From Reinekea marina (GTDB taxonomy: Bacteria; Pseudomonadota; Gammaproteobacteria; Pseudomonadales; Natronospirillaceae), in contig NZ_JAUFQI010000001.1 of assembly GCF_030409715.1 (NCBI RefSeq), positions 3,336,501 to 3,400,500 on the forward strand: a stretch of 64,000 nt of DNA. Direction: 5' to 3'. The notes beneath the pieces are model-generated. The model saw only the letters and a program-made list of their open reading frames with translations, did no database searches and had not been told where the DNA came from. Below are positions 24,297 through 33,798 of this stretch, in pieces (position 1 is the first letter of the stretch; every line of letters begins with the position of its first letter). The position numbers and the translations under genes are program-made.

Positions 24297-25202
24297 TCAA
24301 TTTTTTGCCTCAACGGCACCTGCCCGCTGCGCCATACCCATCATCTTATAGACTAAAAGTGAGGCGGCGAAGTCGTAGGCGTGAAAGCCTTCGATGGGGG
24401 CGAATTCCATTAAATCGAAGCCGATTAATTGGCGTTGCTTTATGACGGAATCAAAAAGGTTTAGGGTTTGGTACCAGCCTAGACCACCAGGAACGGGTGT
24501 TCCTGTTGAAGGGAAAACGGATGGATCCATGCCGTCAATGTCGAGAGTGAAGAATACTTTTTTAGGGAAATCTTCAGGTAAATCAATGTGCTGAATATTT
24601 TGCGGAACGAGGTCATCGGCATCAATAAAGTGAATACCTTCTTGCGCACGAATTTCTCGCTCTTCATCGCAATAGGCACGAATACCAAGTTGAAATAGAG
24701 GCACTCCGGCGTCAACGACACGCTTCATGACCGAAGCGTGACTGAGTGGGTTGTCTTCATAGGCATCGCGTAAATCGGCGTGAGCGTCTATTTGAACGAC
24801 GCCAAAATCGGTTATGCCAGCATCTAGATACCCTTTAATTACACCCCAAGTCACCGTGTGCTCGCCTCCTAATACCACTGGCATTGATCCCGCCATTAGA
24901 ATTTTGGCCGTGGCACTGGCAATGCTTTCAATAACGGCTTCATCATCTTGGTTGCAATTGATGGTATCGCAGGTATGAATACCCAGTTCGCTCGGGCTTG
25001 ATTTACCATCCCACGTTTCTAGTTGATGCGATGCTTCAAGGATGGAGTCTGGCCCCAAAGCCGTACCACCGCCATACGACACTGACTTTTCATAAGGCAC
25101 GGGCAGTACCGCAAAGCCAGCTTGATTTAGTGGCGCTTGTTCAATTTCTGAACCTAAAAATATCACCTTCTCTTTTTGAGCTGGATTACGACCCTGAACC
25201 AT
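24297..25202 (-). CDS. speB: Agmatinase
   Basis: A 301-residue ureohydrolase converting agmatine to putrescine and urea. The manganese-binding motifs are complete: GGEHT (His115), DAHADLRDAYE (Asp139, His141, Asp143) and the DIDGMDPS pair (Asp221, Asp223). SYGGGTALGPDSI and the C-terminal GFDLMEFAPIEG are typical of SpeB rather than arginase. Last gene of the polyamine operon, starting 18 bp after nspC. Agmatine is supplied by SpeA, encoded by the first gene. Confidence 0.93.
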   Translation of the reverse strand: MVQGRNPAQKEKVIFLGSEIEQAPLNQAGFAVLPVPYEKSVSYGGGTALGPDSILEASHQLETWDGKSSPSELGIHTCDTINCNQDDEAVIESIASATAKILMAGSMPVVLGGEHTVTWGVIKGYLDAGITDFGVVQIDAHADLRDAYEDNPLSHASVMKRVVDAGVPLFQLGIRAYCDEEREIRAQEGIHFIDADDLVPQNIQHIDLPEDFPKKVFFTLDIDGMDPSVFPSTGTPVPGGLGWYQTLNLFDSVIKQRQLIGFDLMEFAPIEGFHAYDFAASLLVYKMMGMAQRAGAVEAKN

Positions 25203-25220
25203 GAAAATGTCCTCTTAAAA

Positions 25221-26432
25221 TTAACCTAAACGCTGCTTAAAATCGCTATACCCAAACTCTTTCAGTATGCGCCGTTCATTTGTTTTTGAATTCCACACCA
25301 CCAGCGCGGGCAACTGACATCCGTTAAAGGTGCTGGTTTTTACCATGGTGTAATGACTCATATCTAAAAATAGTAATTGCTGCCCTACTTCTAACGGAGC
25401 GTCGAAGCTGTAATCACCCATGACATCACCCGCAAGGCACGTTAAGCCCCCTAAACGATAGGTATGCTTCTTCTCATTGGCTTCACCCGCTCCAAGAATG
25501 TCGGCTCGATAGGGCATTTCCAATGTATCAGGCATGTGGCAAGTAGCCGAGCTATCTAAGATGGCCTGCGGCAATTGATTAAACCCAATGTCGAGCACTT
25601 GGGCACTGAGTACGCCGGAGCCAATGGCAACGGCTTCGCCAGGCTCTAGATAAACTTCGAGTGAATAGGTTTCACGAATAGCTTTTATTCGATCAACCAA
25701 TGCATCACGCTGGTAATCACCTCGACTTATATGATGACCCCCACCAAAATTAATCCACTTTAATAGTGGTAACCATTGGCCAAAGTTTTTTTCTACTACA
25801 TCAAGCGTGCGCGCCAAGGGTGCAAAATCTTGTTCACACAAGGTGTGAAAATGAAGCCCTGTTAACAAGCCGGACTCGATTGCAGAAGAAACAATGGCCG
25901 GATCAAAACTGGCCAAAGGAATACCCAATCGCGAGCCCGGAGCACAAGGGTCATAAATATCAACGTCACCCTCAGAATGCTCAGGGTTAATACGTAAGCC
26001 AAATTGCAAGTTCGGTCGTTTTTGCTTGGCTTCAATTAACTTAGCTTCGAAACGTTGCCATTGCGATAAGCTGTTAAAGACGATGTGATCAGCAATATCA
26101 AGCAACTGAGTTAAGTCGGCATCACTGAAAGCTGCAGAGTAAACGTGCACTTCGGCCGGCTTATCACCCGAGCAATAGTGGTCTTTACCTAAACGAGCCT
26201 CGTGAATACCCGAGGCGCATATCCCATCGAGATATTGCGCCGTTAACTCACCTAAGGGCCAAAGAGAAAACGCTTTAAGTGCCGCTAAAATTTTAGCGCC
26301 ACTGCGCTGGCCAACTTCTGCCAACTGCTTTAGGTTTTCCTCAATAGCAACTTCATCGACAATAAACGCTGGGCTTGGTAACCCTGTTGTATCGAGTTTA
26401 CTGAAATCGGTCAGCATCTTATTTACAGTCAT
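25221..26432 (-). CDS. nspC: Carboxynorspermidine/carboxyspermidine decarboxylase
   Basis: A 403-residue PLP enzyme of the alanine-racemase fold. The PLP lysine is in ILAALKAFSLWP (Lys53). FGLRINPEHSEG and GSRLGIPL, INFGGGHHISRGDYQ (the phosphate-binding glycine loop) and DSSATCHMPDTLEMPYRAD are characteristic of NspC. It removes the carboxyl group from carboxyspermidine (or carboxynorspermidine) made by the dehydrogenase encoded immediately upstream. An ATG at 26417 (MLTDFSK) is an alternative start. It lies 22 bp after the dehydrogenase gene. Confidence 0.93.
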   Translation of the reverse strand: MTVNKMLTDFSKLDTTGLPSPAFIVDEVAIEENLKQLAEVGQRSGAKILAALKAFSLWPLGELTAQYLDGICASGIHEARLGKDHYCSGDKPAEVHVYSAAFSDADLTQLLDIADHIVFNSLSQWQRFEAKLIEAKQKRPNLQFGLRINPEHSEGDVDIYDPCAPGSRLGIPLASFDPAIVSSAIESGLLTGLHFHTLCEQDFAPLARTLDVVEKNFGQWLPLLKWINFGGGHHISRGDYQRDALVDRIKAIRETYSLEVYLEPGEAVAIGSGVLSAQVLDIGFNQLPQAILDSSATCHMPDTLEMPYRADILGAGEANEKKHTYRLGGLTCLAGDVMGDYSFDAPLEVGQQLLFLDMSHYTMVKTSTFNGCQLPALVVWNSKTNERRILKEFGYSDFKQRLG

Positions 26433-26454
26433 TTACGGGCTCGTTTAAATTAAG

Positions 26455-27666
26455 TTACTGATCTAAATTGAATTCATCCAATTCGATAATATTCCACGGC
26501 AGACCATATTGATTCATAGCCTCCATAAATGGATCAGGATCGAACTGCTCTATGTTCCATACACCCGGTTGAAGCCATTTATCTTCGGCCATCAGTTTCG
26601 CACCAATCATAGCTGGCACGCCTGTCGTGTATGAAATTGCTTGCGATTCAACTTCAGCGTAACAAGCTTGGTGATCACAAATTTGGTAGCAATAGACTAT
26701 TTTTTCTTTACCATCTTTTATACCTTTTACAACCGTACCAATACAGGTTTTTCCTTTAGTACGCGGCCCCAATGAGGCTGGGTCTGGTAATAGTTTGGCT
26801 AATAATTGAATCGGTACAATCTGCTGGCCATTGTAATCTATTGGATCAATGCCAGTCATGCCAACGTTTTCCAATACTTCTAAATGCTTTAAGTAGTTTT
26901 CAGAAAAGCTCATCCAAAACTGTGCACGCTTAAGTGTTGGGTAGTGCTTAGACAAAGACTCCAACTCTTCGTGGTACATACGATAAATGTTATAAGTACC
27001 TACGGATTCTGGACAGGTGAATTCGGCTTTTTTGCTCATTGGGGGAGTTGTTACAAATTCACCCCCTTCCCAATGACGACACTCAGCAGACACTTCTCGA
27101 ATGTTAATTTCAGGATTAAAATTTGTCGCAAAAGGATAGCCGTGATCGCCACCGTTAACATCGATGATGTCCAGCTCATGAATTTCATCAAAATAATGCT
27201 TAGCTAAATACGCAGTAAACACATTCGTCGCACCTGGATCAAAGCCACTGCCGAGTAACGCGGTTAACCCGGCTTTCTGGAATTTTTCTTGATACGCCCA
27301 CTGCCACTTATATTCAAATTTAGCGGTATCTAGTGGCTCATAGTTAGCGGTATCCATGTAATGCACACCCGCTTCTAAACAGGCATCCATGATGGTTAAA
27401 TCTTGATAAGGTAAGGCAACGTTTATCACCAACTTCGGTTGTTCCGATTTTAATAAAGCCGCTAGCTCAGGTACATTATCGGCATCGATTTGTGCGGTTC
27501 GCACAGTTACACCCGTTTTTGCTTTAACTTGCTCTGCAATCGCCTTGCATTTAGATTCGGTACGGCTAGCAAGTATTATTTCACCGAAAGTTTCGGCTTG
27601 TTGTGCACATTTATGTGTGACGACACCGCCGACTCCGCCGGCTCCAATAATCATAACTTTAGTCAT
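26455..27666 (-). CDS. Carboxy(nor)spermidine dehydrogenase
   Basis: A 403-residue member of the saccharopine-dehydrogenase family with an N-terminal Rossmann motif MIIGAGGVGGVVTHKCAQ. It condenses putrescine (or diaminopropane) with aspartate beta-semialdehyde using NADPH to give carboxyspermidine (or carboxynorspermidine). LIVINVALPYQDLTIMDACLEAGVHYMDTANYE and the central GGDHGYPFATNFNPEINIREVSAE fit the CANSDH/CASDH family. Its start overlaps the speA stop by 4 bp. With putrescine made from agmatine by the same operon, spermidine is the more likely product. Confidence 0.9.
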   Translation of the reverse strand: MTKVMIIGAGGVGGVVTHKCAQQAETFGEIILASRTESKCKAIAEQVKAKTGVTVRTAQIDADNVPELAALLKSEQPKLVINVALPYQDLTIMDACLEAGVHYMDTANYEPLDTAKFEYKWQWAYQEKFQKAGLTALLGSGFDPGATNVFTAYLAKHYFDEIHELDIIDVNGGDHGYPFATNFNPEINIREVSAECRHWEGGEFVTTPPMSKKAEFTCPESVGTYNIYRMYHEELESLSKHYPTLKRAQFWMSFSENYLKHLEVLENVGMTGIDPIDYNGQQIVPIQLLAKLLPDPASLGPRTKGKTCIGTVVKGIKDGKEKIVYCYQICDHQACYAEVESQAISYTTGVPAMIGAKLMAEDKWLQPGVWNIEQFDPDPFMEAMNQYGLPWNIIELDEFNLDQ

Positions 27667-29621
27667 AACGTTTCACTCTCAAAGTAGGTGTAACCATCCA
27701 GGCTATCTTTAAACGCCTTCAGTATTGTTTTGCGTTTTACCGCGGTTATTTTGCCTTGCTTTACTGCTGCTTCGGCACGTTTTCGAAACTCTTCTTGCAT
27801 AATCTTCGGATCGTACTCAACATAGCTTAGAACATCTGAAATGCTGTCGCCGTGAAACTCACGAGCAAAATTCAAGCTACCGTCTTCGCTGATGTGTACA
27901 CTCACCACATTGGTGTCACCAAATAAATTATGCAAATCACCTAACGTTTCTTGATAAGCGCCCACTAGGAATACACCAAGGTAATAGTCTTCCTGCTCTT
28001 GCTTTTCGTGCAAACGAATAGTCTTTTTTATACCATCAACACTGGCAAATCGATTTATTTGTCCATCGCAGTCGCAAGTAATGTCTGCAATAACCGCATG
28101 CCGAGTTGGGCGCTCTTCTAAACGATGCACAGGCATTACTGGGAACACTTGATCAATCGCCCAAGCATCGGGTAGCGACTGAAAAAGACTAAAATTGCCA
28201 TAATAAACATCGGCCAATTGCTCATGAATGTCGAGTAATTCTGGCGCTGGGCGGTTTTGCTGCGCTACTTCCTTTGCCACCTTTTCAAAAACAGCTAAGG
28301 CCAAATTATCGGCACAGGCACGTTCACTTAATCCGATTTGGCCGTGCAAAAATAATTGTCGAATTTGATCACGATAATATTCCGCATCGTGAAAACACTC
28401 CTGATAATTTTGACTATTGATAGCATCATTCACCAACCATAGGTTTTGCAATAACTCATGGCTGTCTTCTGGTAACGCATCAGGCAGCGGAGCCGGATCA
28501 TGATTGCGCACATCTAAAATGTTAAACAACAACATTGAAGAATAGGCGACTGTCGCACGGCCCGATTCAGTTACGATCACGGGGTGCGCAATGCCTTTCG
28601 GAGTTAGCGCTTCGCTGATCGTTTCGACTATCGCGGCACAATACTCATCGAGCCCGTAGTTCATGCTGTTACTGCTGATATTACGAGTACCTTCGTAATC
28701 CACCGCTAGGCCACCCCCTAAATCAAGGTAACCCATAGGAGCGCCTTCTGCTTGCAAGCCAGAATAAAATTGACAAGCTTCTTGAACACCGTTTCGAATA
28801 TTACGAATATTCGGTATTTGTGACCCTATGTGGCAATGCAATAGCTGTAAGCAATCGATCATATCGGCCGCTTTAAGCTGAGTGACCACATCAAATAATG
28901 CCGTGGTAGACAGACCAAAAATAGAGCGATCACCGCTATCGGCGTTCCAGTGACCATCCACTTTCACACTGGAACGGATGCGTACGCCTAAAAGCGGCTT
29001 AATGCCTAGCCGTTGACTGGCTTTAATAATGATGGGTAACTCAGCTGGCGTTTCTAAAATGAAGAAACACGGAATACCCATTTCGCGAGCATAGAGACCC
29101 AATTCAATAAACTCAGAATCTTTGTAGCCGTTACACACAATTAAACTGTCGTTATCTTGCAGTTTCGCTAAAGCAATGATCAGCTCAGCCTTACTGCCCG
29201 CTTCCAAGCCATGACTGAATCGTCGACCATAATCGGCAATTTCTTCAACCACGTGGCATTGCTGGTTAACTTTGATCGGGAAAACACCGCGATATACGTT
29301 TTGATAATCGTAAGCGGTGATGGCCTCTGCAAAGGCATTATTGAGCTTCGCAATGCGATCATCGAGTAGGTTTTCTATGCGCAGCATCGCTGGCATTTCC
29401 AAACCCCGTTCGGACATTGCTTGAATAATATCGAGAATGGCAACAGACGCTTTCTGCTCGCCAAAAGGGACATTAACGACAGCCTGACCGGCCTCATTAA
29501 CTGAAAAATAATCCGCGCCCCAGTCGTTTACACCGTATAACTGAGCGCTGTCTTCGGTCGTCCAAGGTGTGGCCGACTCTACAGAATTAGGTTTTGTTAG
29601 AAAAGAAGGGTTCTTTCCCAT
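27663..29621 (-). CDS. speA: Biosynthetic arginine decarboxylase
   Basis: About 652 residues from the ATG at 29621, which follows GGAGG at ideal spacing; the longer frame begins with a TTG inside that site. The PLP lysine is in YRGVFPIKVNQQ (Lys117), followed by YGRRFSHGLEAGSKAEL, LGVRIRSSVKV, LQLLHCHIGSQIPNI, YLDLGGGLAVDYEGT and the specificity region CDCDGQINRF. It converts arginine to agmatine. First gene of the operon speA-dehydrogenase-nspC-speB. The leader upstream contains a terminator-like hairpin. Confidence 0.96.
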   Translation of the reverse strand: MGKNPSFLTKPNSVESATPWTTEDSAQLYGVNDWGADYFSVNEAGQAVVNVPFGEQKASVAILDIIQAMSERGLEMPAMLRIENLLDDRIAKLNNAFAEAITAYDYQNVYRGVFPIKVNQQCHVVEEIADYGRRFSHGLEAGSKAELIIALAKLQDNDSLIVCNGYKDSEFIELGLYAREMGIPCFFILETPAELPIIIKASQRLGIKPLLGVRIRSSVKVDGHWNADSGDRSIFGLSTTALFDVVTQLKAADMIDCLQLLHCHIGSQIPNIRNIRNGVQEACQFYSGLQAEGAPMGYLDLGGGLAVDYEGTRNISSNSMNYGLDEYCAAIVETISEALTPKGIAHPVIVTESGRATVAYSSMLLFNILDVRNHDPAPLPDALPEDSHELLQNLWLVNDAINSQNYQECFHDAEYYRDQIRQLFLHGQIGLSERACADNLALAVFEKVAKEVAQQNRPAPELLDIHEQLADVYYGNFSLFQSLPDAWAIDQVFPVMPVHRLEERPTRHAVIADITCDCDGQINRFASVDGIKKTIRLHEKQEQEDYYLGVFLVGAYQETLGDLHNLFGDTNVVSVHISEDGSLNFAREFHGDSISDVLSYVEYDPKIMQEEFRKRAEAAVKQGKITAVKRKTILKAFKDSLDGYTYFESETL

Positions 29622-29644
29622 CAAGGCTTCCTCCAAGATGCAGT

Positions 29645-29692
29645 AAAAGTGCTAAAAAAAAATAAATACACTTTCACTCATAAGAGAAAGTG
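29645..29692 (-). promoter_or_regulatory. Terminator-like hairpin in the speA leader (possible attenuator)
   Basis: On the minus strand CACTTTCTC...GTGAAAGTG forms a hairpin (29669-29692) followed by TATTTATTTTTTTTT, then AGCACTTTTACTG and the speA ribosome-binding site. AAAGTG can pair either with the upstream CACTTT (terminator) or with the downstream CACTTT, as in attenuators. No known riboswitch class is recognised. Confidence 0.45.
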
Positions 29693-29828
29693 CTTGATTA
29701 AAACCTCATAAAACCTCTGTAAGTTGCTAAAACGGCGGTGATTCTATTCCTCAACATCGGAATTGCAAGGAATTTTTTGATTAACTTAACCGCTTTACCT
29801 TAAAAAGTAACGATAAGCCTAAAACGAC

Positions 29829-29860
29829 AAAAGCCCCGATCCTTACGGAACGGGGCTTTT
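29829..29860 (-). terminator. Intrinsic terminator after tRNA-Thr
   Basis: Minus strand AAGCCCCG...CGGGGCTT (8-bp stem, 12-nt loop) followed by TTGTCGTTTT, directly downstream of the tRNA and upstream of the polyamine operon. It separates the two transcripts. Confidence 0.8.
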
Positions 29861-29866
29861 AGAATG

Positions 29867-29942
<76 letters not shown>

Positions 29943-30106
29943 TAACGGAGGCGAACTATATATATGTGATGGTAAAAGGTCAACAACTAATTGATAAATA
30001 TAAGGTTTTTTATTAATTATTCGTTGAAGGGTTCATCAAATGGGCAGATTCGGGAGTATGAGCTATGCTTTTTATTGTGATTCTTAACCGCAGTAAAGGT
30101 TTAGCC

Positions 30107-30871
30107 ATGCGCATTAAATGGATTTTACTCTGGGTTGCTCTCGCAGCTAACTCGTCTGTATTTGCTAAAGATTTCCAATTTTGTCTTGAAAATCAACAGG
30201 TGCCGCCTTTTCTACTCGGCACTGCCGACATTATTGAAGGTAAAAATGGCATTGTGGGTGATTTGCTTTTTATCTCTTCCCAAACCAGTAACTTACCCAT
30301 TAAGTTCAATCGACGCCCCTGGAAACGATGTATCGAAGAGTTAAAGCATGGCAAAGTAGACGCCGTTGCCGCCTTTGTCTTCAGTGAGGATCGTGACAAT
30401 TGGTCTGCATTTCCGAAAACGAACGGTGAATTAGATGATCGCTTCTTTTATCAAAGCAATTATATGGTATTTACCTACCCTGGCTCACAGATATCGTGGG
30501 ATGGCGAGTCTATGTTGCCAAAAACTGCAAAAGTTCAATCTATCCCTGGGTACGTTGCAGACCAAATGCTACAAGACATGGGCTTTATTCCGTCTGCACC
30601 GTTGCAACCTAAAAAAGCGCTGGAGTTAGTTTCTCGTGGGTTGCTCGATGGGTTTGTAATGGAAGCCTTGATTGGCCAAACTATTTTAAATGACCTCGGT
30701 TTAGCCGATAAAGTTATTGCACTAGAAACGCCTTTTAGCAGCCAATACTGGTACGCCGCCTTTTCAAAGCAAGCCTATGAAGAGCGCCCTGAAGATATTG
30801 AAGCGTTTTGGACGGCTTTAAAAGCCGCCCGAATTGAACATTCAAAAGCACTTTTTGATTTTTACCTATAA
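30107..30871 (+). CDS. Periplasmic amino-acid-binding-like protein (SBP family 3)
   Basis: About 254 residues from the ATG at 30107, chosen because the signal peptide MRIKWILLWVALAANSSVFA starts there and AAAGG precedes it; the open frame extends back to 30065. The mature part FQFCLENQQVPPFLLG, INFxRRPWKRCIEELKHGKVDAVAAF and SIPGYVADQMLQDMGF matches solute-binding protein family 3 (amino-acid or polar-compound binding). No ABC permease or ATPase accompanies it, so it may be an orphan sensor-type binding protein. It ends 18 bp before the convergent phoU. Confidence 0.75.
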   Translation: MRIKWILLWVALAANSSVFAKDFQFCLENQQVPPFLLGTADIIEGKNGIVGDLLFISSQTSNLPIKFNRRPWKRCIEELKHGKVDAVAAFVFSEDRDNWSAFPKTNGELDDRFFYQSNYMVFTYPGSQISWDGESMLPKTAKVQSIPGYVADQMLQDMGFIPSAPLQPKKALELVSRGLLDGFVMEALIGQTILNDLGLADKVIALETPFSSQYWYAAFSKQAYEERPEDIEAFWTALKAARIEHSKALFDFYL

Positions 30872-30889
30872 GCTAAAGCTAGGCGAGAT

Positions 30890-31603
30890 CTATTTGCCAA
30901 GTTGAGCTTCGATATTGGCCAACTTTTTATGGCGAACGTCTTTGCCTTTTACAAGGTATATGACCGATTCGCCAATGTTACGCGCATGATCACCAATACG
31001 CTCGAGAGAGCGCAACGCCCACATCACATTCAGTGCGTGGGAGATCATTCTCGGATCTTCCATCATTTTAGTCACCAATGTTCTGATTGCGGTGCCATAC
31101 TCTAAGTCGACGGCTTTGTCTTGCTGCAACACCGATAATGCTTGGTCGGTATCGAGACGAGCAAACGAATCTAATGCTTGCTGCACCATTTGACGTACTT
31201 TTTCACCAATATGGCGAAGCTCTACAAAGCTTTGTGGCCCGTTACCGGCGTCTGCGATTTCTAATGCTTGTTTGGCAATTTTACTGGCCTCATCACCAAT
31301 GCGCTCTAGATCGGTCACGGCACGTGTGACGGCGATGATGAAGCGTAAATCTGATGCCGCTGGGTTTCGGCGTGCTAGAATTTGTGTGCACTCTTCATCA
31401 ATTTTTACTTCCATCTCATTCACTTCTTTATCTAATGTGATGGTTTGCTCGGCAACTTTCGTATCAACGTTTTGCAATGCGTTAAACGCCATTTCTAATT
31501 GCTGCTCAACTAAACCACCCATTTGCATAAGATGCTTACGTGCTTGCTCAAGCTCTGCCGTGAATTGTGCTGAGGTGTGTTTTTCAAATGTCATTTTGGC
31601 CAC
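30890..31603 (-). CDS. phoU: Phosphate-signalling protein PhoU
   Basis: A 237-residue helical protein with the two PhoU repeats (about residues 20-110 and 120-215), including VNEMEVKIDEECTQILARRNPAASDLRFI and SHALNVMWALRSLERIGDHARNIGE. It couples the PstSCAB transporter to PhoR and prevents the response when phosphate is ample. It is the last gene of the pst operon, 10 bp after pstB. Confidence 0.95.
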   Translation of the reverse strand: MAKMTFEKHTSAQFTAELEQARKHLMQMGGLVEQQLEMAFNALQNVDTKVAEQTITLDKEVNEMEVKIDEECTQILARRNPAASDLRFIIAVTRAVTDLERIGDEASKIAKQALEIADAGNGPQSFVELRHIGEKVRQMVQQALDSFARLDTDQALSVLQQDKAVDLEYGTAIRTLVTKMMEDPRMISHALNVMWALRSLERIGDHARNIGESVIYLVKGKDVRHKKLANIEAQLGK

Positions 31604-31613
31604 AAGTGACTCC

Positions 31614-32459
31614 TTAACCGAATCGACCGGTGATGTAATCTTCCGTTAGTTTATGGCTAGGCGCCGTAAAAATCTTATCGGTATTATCTACTTCAATAAG
31701 GCGACCTAAGTGAAAGTATGCCGTGCGATTTGAAACTCGCGCAGCCTGTTGCATGCTGTGCGTCACGATTGCGATTGTGTAGTTCTCAGAAAGCTCGGCG
31801 ATGAGCTCTTCAATGCGCGCGGTTGCAATTGGATCTAGGGCCGAGCATGGCTCATCCATTAAAATAACCTCGGGTGATACAGCAATCGTTCGTGCAATGC
31901 ACAAGCGCTGTTGCTGGCCACCAGAAAGCCCGGTAGCAGGTTGATCTAATCGATCTTTAACTTCATCCCAAATACTGGCCTTACGCAATGCGGTTTCTAC
32001 CACCTCATCAAGTTCGACGCGACGATTAACTAAGCCGTGAATTTTTGGTCCATAGGCTACGTTTTCGTATATAGATTTTGGAAACGGGTTAGGCTTTTGG
32101 AACACAATCCCCACTCGGGCTCGAAGGCTTACAACATCCATATTTTTTTCATAGATATTCTCACCATCTAAACTAATCTCACCCTTCACTTTACAGCTTT
32201 CTATGGTGTCATTCATTCGGTTCAGCGTTCGTAAAAAGGTCGACTTACCGCAACCCGACGGACCGATCATTGCTAACACTTCATTTTTCCCGATATCGAG
32301 ATCGATGCCGTGAATCGCTTGAGCGTCGCCGTAAAACACATCTACGTTACGAGTGCTCATACGTGTTTGGTCTTCGCCTATTAGCGGGCTGCCAACGGTA
32401 GTAGACCAGCCTTTGAATGTTTCTTCTATCGCTCTATTTTGCTCTGTCATGTTATACAT
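31614..32459 (-). CDS. pstB: Phosphate ABC transporter ATP-binding protein
   Basis: A 281-residue ABC ATPase: Walker [21 protein letters not shown] loop [21 protein letters not shown] (the FPKSIYENV motif is typical of PstB), signature [15 protein letters not shown], Walker [14 protein letters not shown] and switch His in [11 protein letters not shown]. The ATG at 32450 is an alternative start with a similar ribosome-binding site. The N-terminal ~25 residues are an extension relative to E. coli PstB (257 residues). Confidence 0.96.
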   Translation of the reverse strand: MYNMTEQNRAIEETFKGWSTTVGSPLIGEDQTRMSTRNVDVFYGDAQAIHGIDLDIGKNEVLAMIGPSGCGKSTFLRTLNRMNDTIESCKVKGEISLDGENIYEKNMDVVSLRARVGIVFQKPNPFPKSIYENVAYGPKIHGLVNRRVELDEVVETALRKASIWDEVKDRLDQPATGLSGGQQQRLCIARTIAVSPEVILMDEPCSALDPIATARIEELIAELSENYTIAIVTHSMQQAARVSNRTAYFHLGRLIEVDNTDKIFTAPSHKLTEDYITGRFG

Positions 32460-32484
32460 CTCTTAAATTTTTAAATTGGGTAAC

Positions 32485-33798
32485 TCACCAACGACGCTCA
32501 AACTTTTTGCGTAAGAATACGGCGACTAAATTCATAGTGGCTAGGAAACCTAACAACACCATAATGGCACCTGACGTTTTTGCGACAAAGGCTCGCTCTG
32601 GCAAATCGGACCACAAATATACTTGCACAGGCAGCACAGTGGACGGATCAAAAGGCGTGGCTGGCACATCGACAATAAAGGCGACCATTCCGATCATTAA
32701 CAAGGGCGCTGTTTCACCTAACGCTTGCGCCATACCAATGATGGTGCCGGTTAACATGCCAGGCATGGCCAGTGGTAATACATGGTGTAATACCATTTGC
32801 ATTTTAGATGCCCCTAACCCTAACGCAGCTTCGCGGATCGAAGGAGGCACGGCTTTGATGGAAGAACGTGACGAAATAATAATGGTGGGCAATGTCATCA
32901 GTGTTAACACTAAGCCACCGACAACCGGCGCAGACCTTGGTAAATGCAACACATTAATGAATACGGCTAAACCCAGCAAACCGAACACAATGGAAGGCAC
33001 CGCCGCTAGATTGTTTATGTTCACCTCAATAATTTCAGTCAATCTATTTTTAGGTGCAAATTCCTCTAAATAGATGGCTGTTGCAACCCCTAATGGGAAA
33101 GACAAAATCAAAGTGACCAACAAGGTGTACAGTGACCCGATCATGGCACCGCGAATACCCGCTTGTTCTGCTTCGCGTGAATCCCCACTGGTAAAAAACT
33201 GGGTATTAAACGATTTACGAATGTCGCCTGACTCTTTAAGACTATCGACCCAAGCAATTTGCTCATCGGTAAATCGGCGTTCGGCCTCTGGCAAGGTACG
33301 ATCAACCTGGCCTTTCATAAAGGCATCAGTTTCATCATCAGCCAACACCCAAATAGATTCCGTGCTGTTTAATAATTCTGGGTTTGCTAGCAGGCGATCT
33401 TTTAAATCATATTCACCCACGCTACTGGTTAATGTATAGAGGCGGCGCTTAGCGCTTCGGCCGGTCACTTCTGGGAAGCGCTCTTTTAAAGCTTCTTTCA
33501 GTAACCCACCCCAATTGGCGTACAAAAGCTGCTGCTCGTCTTCAATGTTGTCAATTCCTAACACTTCGGCATCGTAATGTACGTCTAAGCGAATCTCCGT
33601 AGCGTAAAAGGTTGAAAACCCCGCGGTAAAAATGGTGCCGATCAGCAGCGCTAAAAAGCTCAGTCCAATCACAATAGAACTGATACCGAAAAACTTAAAA
33701 CGTTTTTCTTTGGCATAACGCTTCGCTAGCTTTTTATTAAGCCGCTCTTGCTTTGTTTGAGCTAATCGCTCAATTGCATTTAATGTTTGATTAGTCAT
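32485..33798 (-). CDS. pstA: Phosphate ABC transporter permease PstA
   Basis: A 437-residue permease, longer than the 296 of E. coli. After the first helix (about residues 36-60) there is a roughly 150-residue hydrophilic insertion, presumably periplasmic, then five permease helices from residue ~210 with the ABC coupling motif IREAALGLGASKMQMVLHHVLPLAMPG. Such long PstA forms are common in marine gammaproteobacteria. Its start overlaps the pstC stop by 8 bp. Confidence 0.93.
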   Translation of the reverse strand: MTNQTLNAIERLAQTKQERLNKKLAKRYAKEKRFKFFGISSIVIGLSFLALLIGTIFTAGFSTFYATEIRLDVHYDAEVLGIDNIEDEQQLLYANWGGLLKEALKERFPEVTGRSAKRRLYTLTSSVGEYDLKDRLLANPELLNSTESIWVLADDETDAFMKGQVDRTLPEAERRFTDEQIAWVDSLKESGDIRKSFNTQFFTSGDSREAEQAGIRGAMIGSLYTLLVTLILSFPLGVATAIYLEEFAPKNRLTEIIEVNINNLAAVPSIVFGLLGLAVFINVLHLPRSAPVVGGLVLTLMTLPTIIISSRSSIKAVPPSIREAALGLGASKMQMVLHHVLPLAMPGMLTGTIIGMAQALGETAPLLMIGMVAFIVDVPATPFDPSTVLPVQVYLWSDLPERAFVAKTSGAIMVLLGFLATMNLVAVFLRKKFERRW

